A stretch of DNA of 64,000 bases from Pyrenula massariospora (Eukaryota; Ascomycota; Eurotiomycetes; Pyrenulales; Pyrenulaceae): the NCBI GenBank assembly GCA_021030905.1, contig JAGFMI010000016.1, positions 124,001-188,000 on the forward strand, read 5' to 3'. Within the stretch, counting starts at the first letter, position 1, and each line of letters opens with the position of its first letter. Below, piece by piece: positions 32,648 to 41,971 of this stretch. The position numbers were made by a program, and so were the translations under genes. Below the pieces are notes generated by a model. That model was not told where the DNA came from. It saw nothing but the letters and a program-made list of their open reading frames with translations, and did no database searches.

Positions 32648-34297
32648 GGAGGGACAAGCTGCCACTTTCAGAAGATCAGTGATAATTGAATCCCTAGCTT
32701 TGAAGCATAAAGCTGTGGAGCACGATGGGGAAACTCTCCATGAGCGGAAACTCTCCATGAGCGGAAACTCTCCATGAGGGCCATTTCCCTTTCCGACGTA
32801 GGCCTAAAGCACGAAGGCGTGGCCCGGACCCTAATATACGTGTGTAGTTTCAGAACGTTCCTATCTCGGTGCCCCTAGGTCCTCGAATGAGGCACTTACG
32901 CCTCTTGAATGAGTCATCTCCAGAGTGAAGTAAGCTTGGTTGAAATGCGCCTTGGAGCAGAGCAATCAATTGTGACCGAGTGATTTGAGGGGCGATACGC
33001 CGGGGGAAACTGGGGTGCGAAACTTGGATCTCTACGTACCTGCATTTGCTCAGGCATGTGAAGGCTTGAAGCAGGACTCTACAGCTAAATTTTGAGACTG
33101 CTTACCTAGGTTCAAGGTTGCAATAATGAGTATGTAGGTCTAAAATGTAGTGTATATAAATCACCCAAGACTGATCAACCTCAACTGCTGCTTCTAGTTT
33201 ACCCCCTATACCGCCGTATATCAGCTGATTTGAAACACAGCTAAATTCTGACTCCGCTTCTATCAGCCTGCACTGCTACCGCTCATGCTATCTCTGGAGT
33301 GGATCAGAGTTTACGTTTTTCGATTCTTTACCTATCTTCATTTCCCTCAGGAAATAGGACGACTCCTATCGATTGCCCTTTTGGACCTTGGTCTCACACG
33401 ATAACTCTTGGAGCGCATGGGCTCTACGGCTCAGATATTTCTTCTGATTAGCCTGCAGTCATAAGGCTGTCATTCATGTAGGAGGTCCGAGATGTCCCCT
33501 GGGAGGGGCACCTTTAAAGTCTCTTTTCGAGGTCCTACAAATCTCAGCAACCTCTATCCCTCCCAGTCACAATATCGAGGACGTTAAAGTAAACACACAA
33601 AGGCACAGGATCTTTTGCACGAAGTATAACGTTTAGCTAGATCGCTGGGGCTAGTAATGCGCGTAGTCTGTCAGTCTGATGCTCTAAAATGCATCATTTG
33701 CTCGCCATTTTATGCCTTCTGCTAAGGTCTATGGGAGATCTAAATTATATCGCAATCCAGAAAAATAAGATCATCTACCGCCTATCGTTTAGGTAAGGCA
33801 CGGGGCTACCAGGATTGAACACTCAACGAAGTATACAATATGAGGGGGCCTTGACGGAGTGATCCTTGATAGTTAGCGAGAAGACCTCTGAGTCGTGCTG
33901 GTGCAGCCTGATCAAGCCTTAGCTGACTAACATAAAGCGGCATAGGGGCCAACTAGAAGGGGCAGTCAAGGTCAGTCAGTTTTGGTGATGCCATAGTCTT
34001 ATATACTATCATTAAAATTCACTCATTAAAAGCCAGCTCAATATCGAAAGTTGAGTAATTTCCGCTTTAACCTGAGCAATTAGTAAGCCGACCTAAGCCG
34101 TAGCTTTGTATTCCTGCTCCTTGCTTGCACGTGCCTAAGGAAGCGCCATAGGTGTTAAGAGAATCCCAGATCACGCCCCCTAATTAGCCATCATTGCGTC
34201 TCTCCGAGCGCAAGACCAGTTTTCGTCTTGCCGGTGCCTAATTTTAAGCCCCGTGGACTTAGGTGTAGTTACCAGTCAAGATTCAACCTGCGTTCCA
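32648..34297. other. ORF-poor, degenerate AT-leaning DNA
   Basis: No open frame of 60 codons exists on either strand from 32546 to 34948. This is unusual for the window and fits mutated repeat remains. The only clear structure inside this stretch is a 17-base tandem repeat at 32729-32779. Confidence 0.6.
32729..32779 (+). repeat. 17-base tandem repeat, three copies
   Basis: The unit GGAAACTCTCCATGAGC occurs three times head to tail, the first two identical and the third ending in GGG instead of GC. It lies about 80 bases beyond the second stop of the DUF7580 gene. Confidence 0.9.
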
Positions 34298-34520
34298 GCT
34301 GAAGGTTGGTTTCGATGACTATAATCATTTGTAGACGGAAAACTAGATTATATAATATAACAATTATGGAATTTTGGGACTATTGTCTACTATCGTAAAG
34401 GCTATGAATTATATGAACTCTGAAGGAAAGCTTGATAAAATTTGAAGTGAAGGAGAAGGGGAAGAGGGAAAATCCACCATGAAGTAAAAATGAAAAGGAG
34501 GGGGGAGTATCTGGACCACT
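34298..34520 (+). repeat. Dispersed repeat family B, copy 1
   Basis: About 200 bases align with 37514-37815 in the same orientation. Shared blocks include ATTTGTAGAC, TAGATTAT, GAAAGCTTGAT (GAAAGGCTTGAT in copy 2), GAAGAGGGAAAA and GACCACTA. Copy 2 contains about 70 extra bases near its 3' end. Copy 1 runs straight into family A copy 2. Confidence 0.7.
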
Positions 34521-34849
34521 ACGTCTATGGAGCCTCATTTCTGTTAATACATTAACAGTGACTGTAATAAAAAACTATAGATAGTGACCTCGGCTAATTT
34601 TTTCTATCTTTTAATATTTCGGATATAAGAAACTTTAAAATATTTAAACTCTACGCAGAGTATATAAAAAGATATTTAAATTTCTAAAAAAAGCCGTCGA
34701 AATAACGCAAGCCAAAATATAGGATATGCGGTTACGATGAGCTTTGTAGAGGTATAGGTTGGATCAGGAAGTGAAGCATCTAGCAAGTAATACTTGGCTG
34801 TATTCTAGGTTAGAAGAAGCTACACGTAAAACCCCAAGTCCGCTATAGT
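34521..34849 (+). repeat. Dispersed repeat family A, copy 2 (RIP-like)
   Basis: It matches 27778-28135, but most mismatches are C-to-T or G-to-A relative to copy 1; for example CAACGGCC is read as TAATATTT-like sequence here. It also lacks about 35 internal bases. The bias is the signature of repeat-induced point mutation. Confidence 0.75.
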
Positions 34850-34948
34850 CGCAAGCAACCCCCTATGCGGCCGTCTCGGTACCCGTGCCCCCATCCTTCT
34901 GGCCCTACACGATCCCGCCAGCATCAACCGCCGCCGCCGCCACCACCC

Positions 34949-35483
34949 TCATGTGGCAGGGGTGAGAGCGATGCGGTCATCGAGCGCGCGCGCCGGCCAG
35001 CATCGCGCCTCCCTCTCCATTGCGAGAGCATCCCGTGACGCCGACGCGACGCGACGGGGGGGTTCGATCTTGGTCACGGTGGAGCCTTGTTGTTCGAGCC
35101 CCGTCGAGAATACGGCTGACGCCCCCAGGCCCAGGCGGGCGAGGCCTCCAGCAGGGTGCGGGCGGCTGGTGCCGTACAAGTCGGAGAAGCTGCCGGCTCC
35201 GTAGGTCGCGGATGTGGGTGCTGGCGAGAGCGTCGTTGTTGAAGGTGACGGTGCTCACGGTGTGTTCGGGACTGGGATGCTCGCGGGCCCAAATGCGAGG
35301 ATGGCGGGATAGGGCGCGGTGCCAGACGTAGCTTGCTTTTACGGTCGTGGCGATGGAGATAAATTTTCCGCCTGTGGCGCAAGTGACGGTGAGAGTGTTG
35401 CCGGAGAAAATCGACGTGACAGTGGGTTTTGGGCGGCTTCGGACCGATCTCATAGCGCTGGATAAGGGAGCGGGGTTCTTCAC
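34949..35483 (-). pseudogene. GC-rich coding remnant, possibly BTB-like
   Basis: Two overlapping minus-strand frames (35483-34977 and 35179-34949) lie in a GC-rich patch inside AT-rich DNA. The first contains SIFSGNTLTVTCATGGKFISI, whose spacing weakly recalls the start of a BTB/POZ domain, and then becomes arginine- and proline-rich as if out of frame. The second frame could be its continuation after a frameshift. Neither frame is convincing as an intact gene. The assignment is weak; it may be only GC-rich noise. Confidence 0.3.
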
Positions 35484-35623
35484 GGCGGCATGTCCAAGAG
35501 GTGAGACTGGTTACTTTGGTGCCGTTGAGGAAGGTGAAGGGGTCAGGGAGGGGGGAATTATAGTAGGCAGTGACAGTTGGGGCGGGGCAGGGAGCGATAG
35601 CAAACCGGCCTTGTCGTCTTCAG

Positions 35624-36646
35624 CTATGCATTCTTTAACGTCACTGTTTCCCGAAGATTGTAAAGCTCATAGGTAAGGACTGCGCGGCAGATCAGGGCGG
35701 AGAGCATAAACCGCACTATGATGATGGCAGCGTCCTCGCTCATCACCAGCTGTATGGATGAGAACAAAGCGGTCCCGAAGACGATATGAGCGACCGTGAA
35801 CACAGAAACCAAGAATGACAAAAGGATGAATCTGGGGTTCTCTGGATGCCAGGTGAACTCACGCTTGTCGTGTTGGACACAGAGCTGCATCTCATCCCTG
35901 AGCCAAGATTGTAGAATACTCATCACAGTATCCCTCCAGCGCTCCGGATGTGATTTTGGGATTGGATCTCGGATCGCCCATCTAGCGCGCCTATGGAATG
36001 TCAACACACCTAATAGGTGTATGAGGGAAGCAAGATAGGCCCAGAGTAGAATCAGGAATCTTTCTTGGCAATCACTTGCAATAGTGAAAGCCCTGGTACC
36101 AAGTTGGATCGTAATTGAAGTGACGTTCGCGATTGAAGCCAGTACGAGCGCGTATTCACCTGCGCAGATCAGCCTCATCCCCCGGAGGTTCTTCCATTGC
36201 TTCATTTCTAGCCGCTCCGCGCGAGGGATTGCTAAGAAAGGCCGTGGATCCGGAGGATCGAGCAGCCTCATAGGAGAGACGACAGGTGCACCAAGCGCCA
36301 GCAAAATACTCAACAGTGGTCGTCCCCGGCTTAACAAGGCTACTTCGAAGGGGGTAGAGCCGAGTGTCGATAACATTGTGGGAGCGAGGCCAAGCAGCAC
36401 GCCGGTGAAGGCCAAGTTCTGTTTTCCGACTTCGTCAATGTTCTCGTACAGGCAGTTGACAACGTCATAACAAGCGCGTGATTGGCCTAGGTGAACACCA
36501 TGTAGGGCTGTGGAGTGGTAGGCAGAGATCTGCGGTTGGCAGTGAGAGATTGCACCAGAATACCAGGCGCGAAATGTGGGAAAGTAGGAATGGAAGAGGG
36601 AGGCATCGGTTGCTATGAGGCTCATTGTGGCCGTGATAGGTCGCAA
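35624..36646 (-). CDS. Fungal multi-pass membrane protein of unknown function
   Basis: A single exon encodes 340 residues, or 333 if translation starts at the second Met (MSLIATDASLF). A conserved-looking segment TMLSTLGSTPFEVALLSRGRPLLSILL precedes a proline-rich loop. Probable membrane spans lie near residues 80-95, 165-185, 195-220, 270-295 and 300-325. The cytosolic or lumenal segment between them has HPERWRDTVMSILQSW and EFTWHPENPRFILLS. I recognise it as a recurring fungal hypothetical family but know no function. It is flanked by degenerate repeats. Confidence 0.6.
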   Translation of the reverse strand: MRPITATMSLIATDASLFHSYFPTFRAWYSGAISHCQPQISAYHSTALHGVHLGQSRACYDVVNCLYENIDEVGKQNLAFTGVLLGLAPTMLSTLGSTPFEVALLSRGRPLLSILLALGAPVVSPMRLLDPPDPRPFLAIPRAERLEMKQWKNLRGMRLICAGEYALVLASIANVTSITIQLGTRAFTIASDCQERFLILLWAYLASLIHLLGVLTFHRRARWAIRDPIPKSHPERWRDTVMSILQSWLRDEMQLCVQHDKREFTWHPENPRFILLSFLVSVFTVAHIVFGTALFSSIQLVMSEDAAIIIVRFMLSALICRAVLTYELYNLRETVTLKNA

Positions 36647-36990
36647 ACCTCAATAGCCAGATACCAGACCCTAACTTTGTAATGTCTTTAGGACGTGCTC
36701 GAAAAGTGGACCTAAGTCTATTATTAAGGCGAGCAAGGCTACGAAAGTTCTAGAGGTACAGTAACGTGTATTTTTTTAGAATATCTGCATTATTACTTAC
36801 GGCTGCGGGTCGCTCAGCCGCTCCAGCAGCCCCAGCCACAGAAAGAACGACAGGTGTGGCTGAAAGATTGTGACTACTTTACGGAGGCGTGTAAAATAAG
36901 AAGGGCATAGCGCTATATTACGCCACCTTGTAAAGAATGTATAAAAAGTATTTAAATTACGACTTTAGGAACTTGTAGGGATCAATCCCT
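36647..36990. other. AT-rich intergenic DNA
   Basis: There is no gene. It contains the upstream region of the membrane-protein gene and AT-rich sequence leading into the long inverted repeat. Confidence 0.4.
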
Positions 36991-37202
36991 ATCCCTTCGA
37001 AGTCGGTAAATAGCCACTTATCCGCAGGGGCGAAAGTCTAGGCGTGTGCGGGGTATCTTTCAGAGATTTTAAACTTCTACGGACTTCCAATGTCAGGGCT
37101 GAAAGCTTATTATTTAGAGGCTGTTAATCTGAGAGATACCCCGCATATGCCTAAATTTTCGCTCCTGCGGATAAGTGGCCATTTACCGACTTCGAAGGGA
37201 TA
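36991..37202. repeat. Long inverted repeat (72-75-base arms)
   Basis: The left arm (36991-about 37065) begins ATCCCTTCGAAGTCGGTAAA. The right arm (about 37130-37202) ends with its reverse complement. They also share ACTTATCCGCAGG and GCGGGGTATCT. About nine positions differ, nearly all as transitions. A loop of about 65 bases separates the arms. It could be the paired ends of a small hairpin element or two fragments of one transposon. Confidence 0.88.
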
Positions 37203-37513
37203 AGTATTCCTAGAATTTATAGTGATTGAATAAGGATTCCTCGAACTAAGCCTAAAACTTTAGGATTTATTGTAGGATCTTACTCCCTGAAAAACTTATT
37301 ATTATAATAACGAGATAGTAAGAGCTAATATCAACAATTTACCGCTATGCACTTCTTATTTTACATGCCCCCGTACCCAGTAGCCATATCCCAAGGGCGC
37401 GGAGAGACCGGAACTGAGATCTTCGGTGCTAGATTTAGGACTTCAAAAATAGCAGACCGTCCAGAGACCCGGGGGTTTAAAGACCAGGCATCCGTCCTAG
37501 GTATTGCGTAATA

Positions 37514-37815
37514 GCTCAAGGTTTATTTTGATGTTTCTCACTATTTGTAGACAAAGAATTAGATTATGATATACGATAATTACAGGATCCTGGACACCCT
37601 CGTCCACTGTCATAAATTTTATGGATTACATGAAGTCTGCAGAAAGGCTTGATTTGATATGAAACAAGGGGGAACGGAAGAGGGAAAACTCCCACCAGAC
37701 TGAAAATCTTGTCAGAAGCGCCCACATCAATAGTAGCAGTACATGGACTTAGTCTGCTGAAATGTTGTGCACGGGGGTGGAAAATGAGGAAAAGGGGGAG
37801 AATCCGACCACTAAC
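37514..37815 (+). repeat. Dispersed repeat family B, copy 2
   Basis: It aligns with 34298-34520 and ends three bases before the stop codon of the coiled-coil gene at 37819. It shares ATTTGTAGAC, TAGATTAT, GGCTTGAT and GAGGGAAAA blocks with copy 1. Confidence 0.7.
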
Positions 37816-37818
37816 TAA

Positions 37819-39537
37819 CTAGACGGTCCGCGCCTTGAGCTCTTCGGCCTGCCGTTTGATCTTGTTTGCACGCTCCGAGTCCTTTTCCCTCTGACTCTTT
37901 CTCCAAAGGTTCCACTCCTTGGCGAGCTCGAGACCAGTTGCAGCATGGTGCTTGATTTGATATCTATTGTTGCCGCCGTCGGTGTTCAGTGGTAGTTTTC
38001 GTGCGTTCTCGTAGACGGTTTTCCATATACTCTCCGCGTTTGTCCACTTGTGGCGGTAGAACTTCTCTCGGGCGATGGCGCGGATCAGAATGTCGGCGTG
38101 GTGGTACATATGAGATGGGAGGATGGTGCTAGTTTTGGATTGATCGTAAACCGCTTGGGCATTTTGTTTTGCGAACTCTAGTTTGTCGGCGGCAAATTGC
38201 GTGTGGGCGAGCAGTGCCTTGTGGAATGTGTTTGGGTTTGTCTGCATATTGGAAAGCTTGAGGATGGGCTTGAGGACACTTTCTGCGGGGACAGGTTCGC
38301 CGGCATCAATGATGGACCATAAGTATGACCAGCCCAACCGTGACCGTTCCTCTCGCTCCCCTATTGACGAGACATTCATCCAAGCGATCCGAAGGTACTT
38401 TATTGTGTGCTTGTTCTTACCGTCATCGTATAGGCGTTGGCCCAATGCGGCTACGGCTCGCACGATTTGAGGAGACAATGCTGCATCGCCTTCACAGATA
38501 ACCTTGAGGATCGACCCGGCATTTGAGCTCTTTCCCTGCTGCTCAGCGGATTCAAGAAGCGAGATGATACCAGAGTTCATCTCTTGGATGCATTGGGTCG
38601 AGGCGCGATGGTGGTAAGGCCACACGGACTTTAGTTTGTGAATTGCAGATTCATAGTTGCCTTGCTCTGCCCTCACACATGCAACGCTGAAAGCATTCCA
38701 AATTGCCCAGGTGCGATCAGCGTCATTTTGCGAGCTTAGATTTCCCAGAAAGTCAGCCTGGTGGTATAATTCTTCAGCTCTGAGAAGCCCTTTCTCTGTC
38801 CTTCGAAGGCGGAGGATCTTGCAGACCTCGGACTGAGCTTCTCGGATTTGGTCGGAATCATGGCTGTAATGTCGTCTTCGCCTTTCAAGGACGTCTTCGA
38901 AGGTAAATTCGGCATCGGGATAATTTTCTTGCTTAACGAGCATTTTCCCGTACTGAAACTTGTATTTAAGCTCAGCTTTTTCGGCCATCCGGGCCTTTTG
39001 AGCGGACGTATCAGTGGGGGGGACCTTTTTCGACCACATCTCTCTCTCTTCAGCTTTGATTTTGCTCAAGTCGTGGTATTGTGCTGCAGCTAAATCGTAG
39101 TCTTTTGTCTTTTTGTACTTGGAAGCTAATTTCTCTCTAAGATTCTCCCTAGCCGCATTAGACTTGATTAATTGAATCTGATATTCGTCGATCTCATGCT
39201 GATGCTCCTTGATCTTACGCTCCTGCTCTTCGATCTTCTTTTTGGCATCTTCTAGGTCTGACTTCCGCTTTTCTATTTGGGTTCTCAGGTCTTGAATCTC
39301 GAGCTGCAGCTCGGAGCGTGGCTGATTTTGACGATGGTCACGGTCTTGGATACCGTATGACTTTCTGATTTCGTCAACTGTCTTCTGCAGCTGGGTCAAA
39401 CTTTGAAAAATCTTGGAGCCGTGCTCTACTTGGTAGACGCTATGGAGACTCTGGACGGAGCTGAGAAAAGAGTCGCAGAGATTTGTCGTTACCGAGTAAA
39501 AATAGTCAAACTGGGATGCTTGTGATCTAGGTGCCAT
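37819..39537 (-). CDS. Coiled-coil and TPR-like repeat protein, function unknown
   Basis: A single exon encodes 572 residues. Residues about 75-150 are a strong coiled coil (RTQIEKRKSDLEDAKKKIEEQ and EYQIQLIKSNAARENL). From about 190 to 480, helical hairpins of TPR type recur (YGKMLVKQENYPDAEFTFEDVL, AFSVACVRAEQGNYESAIHKLK, RAVAALGQRLYDDGKNKHTIKYLRIAW). Such solenoids bind peptides. The C-terminal 60 residues are basic and charged (WRKSQREKDSERANKIKRQ). There is no catalytic domain. TPR arrays are common C-terminal parts of fungal NLRs, and a stand-alone one within this accessory block is suggestive but not proof of a link. Confidence 0.65.
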   Translation of the reverse strand: MAPRSQASQFDYFYSVTTNLCDSFLSSVQSLHSVYQVEHGSKIFQSLTQLQKTVDEIRKSYGIQDRDHRQNQPRSELQLEIQDLRTQIEKRKSDLEDAKKKIEEQERKIKEHQHEIDEYQIQLIKSNAARENLREKLASKYKKTKDYDLAAAQYHDLSKIKAEEREMWSKKVPPTDTSAQKARMAEKAELKYKFQYGKMLVKQENYPDAEFTFEDVLERRRRHYSHDSDQIREAQSEVCKILRLRRTEKGLLRAEELYHQADFLGNLSSQNDADRTWAIWNAFSVACVRAEQGNYESAIHKLKSVWPYHHRASTQCIQEMNSGIISLLESAEQQGKSSNAGSILKVICEGDAALSPQIVRAVAALGQRLYDDGKNKHTIKYLRIAWMNVSSIGEREERSRLGWSYLWSIIDAGEPVPAESVLKPILKLSNMQTNPNTFHKALLAHTQFAADKLEFAKQNAQAVYDQSKTSTILPSHMYHHADILIRAIAREKFYRHKWTNAESIWKTVYENARKLPLNTDGGNNRYQIKHHAATGLELAKEWNLWRKSQREKDSERANKIKRQAEELKARTV

Positions 39538-41971
39538 GATAGCATATGAGCGCAGTAGCTGGAAGCCACGAATTCTATGGCAGGAAACTCAACCAAGAAT
39601 GAGGTAGACACAACAAGTGATGAGAAGATCGAATGGGAGAGGAAAGAGCTTAAGAAACCAATGGAGGGTTCTTGAAGACATAAAATGCAACCAGTAGGCA
39701 AAAATCCGTATTGCACGCCGACGACATCGAAACAGCCTGCTTTAGGCTATGCAACATGGCGTTAGCCACGATAGCCGCCTCCTTCATCCTCATGCACACA
39801 ATGTATGGTCAAGTTGCAGGAGCTGACGGTAGAAATGGTGTGGGTAACACCATGTCAATGTGCGCCCTACCCATCATCGTCCATTTGGCGGACACATGGA
39901 TAGACATTGGAGAGATGAGAATGACAAGTATTCGCAGCACTGCCACAGCCTGATATCAAGCTTACGAACAAGAGGGGCTCTTTCAAGCCACAACCCAGGG
40001 TTGTATGCTGGAGCCTGTCTTTGTGCTACATCTCAGTGCTCAGCCACCCATGATGAGGCTGGAGTGCGCCTGACCGCGGGTATTGCTTTCAGCACGGCTT
40101 TGGTCTCTAAGCGGCGATCTTAAACGATCATGCCATGCTTTATCTATCGCGCGATGGAGTCAGGCTCGCGCTGCATTGCTCAATGCTCATAGAACCTTCT
40201 GGGCTTCAACCCAATATGCTGCAGGTCAGAAAAAGAGAACAGATCCGGCACCGGCCGGGTGTTTTTGCCTTCGATGCTTAAGGCGTCATCCCGGTAATTA
40301 ACACCTCGATCAAGATCAAGCTAGTCAATACTGTGACTTTCGGCCTTTGCAGAACGCTGTAAGCTTCGAAAACTTTGGATTTACATCGGCGAGCCGTAAA
40401 GAAGGTGCTCTGACGAATTGTCCCGGACACCAGCGACATTAAAGTACTGGAGTACGGGTTCAGAAATTAGTTTATTATTGTATTTCATCTTCTGAATCGC
40501 CTTTTCGAGCTTCGAAAAATCTAAGAGCCATTTACCACGGTGACGGGTCGTGCACATGGGTTCCAAATAAACTCTCTTTCAAAACTTCCGTGGAGACCTG
40601 TCATGTACAAGCCTCCCTCGGAGTAGCCCATGTCACATCCGTCTTTTAATTGTCCAATAGAAAGCAAAATCTGACGCTGAGCATTCTCTGGGCAGTGGAG
40701 AGATCGCCAACGTAGATGAATAGTTGATGTATGGCGGTGCCTTGGTTCGAGGCGGCGTCGGTCGGACTTGGGCTAAATGGTAGAGTGTTGAATCGGACGG
40801 TGGGTATGATGCTGATAGTGAGTGCTCCAGGTTTGAGGGGCGGAAAGGGGAAAGGATGGAGAGCTAGGAGAAGGTCGTTCTGCCAGCTACTGGCTCTTGA
40901 GAGACTTATCATGTCGCATCAGAGTCACATCCATGGGATTCTTTGCAAAGTCGAGGTAGAAGTCTTAAACGAGCTGGCCTTCAAACACCCAGGCGCAGTT
41001 TGTACATCGGTTGTACTTCCAATTCGGATGTCAAGTCCATCGACGCGATCACCCTTCAAAGCGAAGAGTATTCTCTGCACTCACCGGTATGGCACCTCCA
41101 TAGTCAACCTTGCTCCTCTTGTCGGCCTCAAAAACCTGTAGCTCAAGATGTGTTCGTCGGTGCAACAAATGCACACATTCATGCTCGCTCACATGTGCAG
41201 GTCAAGTGGAAGAGGGCCGGTTTGACAAAACACCATAAATTCGTTGCGAACGGCGTGGGAAGTGGAGGTAAAGCACACAGGACAAAAATTGAAGTCGAAT
41301 CGAAGTTTGATCATCCTTACGCACTTTACTGGTGCCTGCTTTTAGTAACGCGGACTCAATAACAGTATTCAGTCATATTGCAAATTGCGTTCTAGTTCAG
41401 ATTGCTGCGTGTCGTTGCTTTTTACTGGTCCACTGACTTAGGCGGCTGGGAATTCACTTTGGTCGTTCTGCCCTACTTCTTAGCCCGCCGCAGAGCCGAA
41501 GGGCTCATATTCCGTCAGAAATGCTAACTCAAATCCGCATATCTGATATTTGTAAAGTGAGCATGTTTTGCAGTATGTATCTATTGTACTAACGCGAGTG
41601 TCAGACGTATCCCTTTCTGTAGATCGGAGGGACACACCTAGTAGCAGAGTCCTTTCAGTCCCACAGTGAGGTATTAGATATCCTACTTCTTTGTAGACAT
41701 GACTGACTTATTATAGGAACGAAGGCAGCAATGAGAGTTCTTCATTTGTTTGATGCCGGGCATGTCTCTCTACAGCCAAATCTTGGTTGTGTTACCTCAG
41801 ATGCATTGTCGGAACAAGGTCGCTCCGAACGAATTAAGAGATGGATAACATCGGCACGGCGTCTTCGGCTTTAGAGTAGATTCTGCGACTCGTAAGAGCC
41901 GAAAATCAGTTAAAAGCATAAATTTACTAAGGTGGTGTTCCAGTCGGGCGCAACCTTACGTTTGTTTTGTC
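39538..41971. other. 2.4 kb gene-free stretch
   Basis: Several open frames of 60-139 codons overlap on both strands but none shows a domain, signal or consistent splicing. I see no RNA gene or clear repeat. The 3' end should contain the promoter of the deaminase gene. Confidence 0.4.

Noticed and set aside
39711-41362. Cluster of short frames (72-139 codons)
   Set aside because: They overlap on both strands and have no domains, signal peptides or consistent splice sites.
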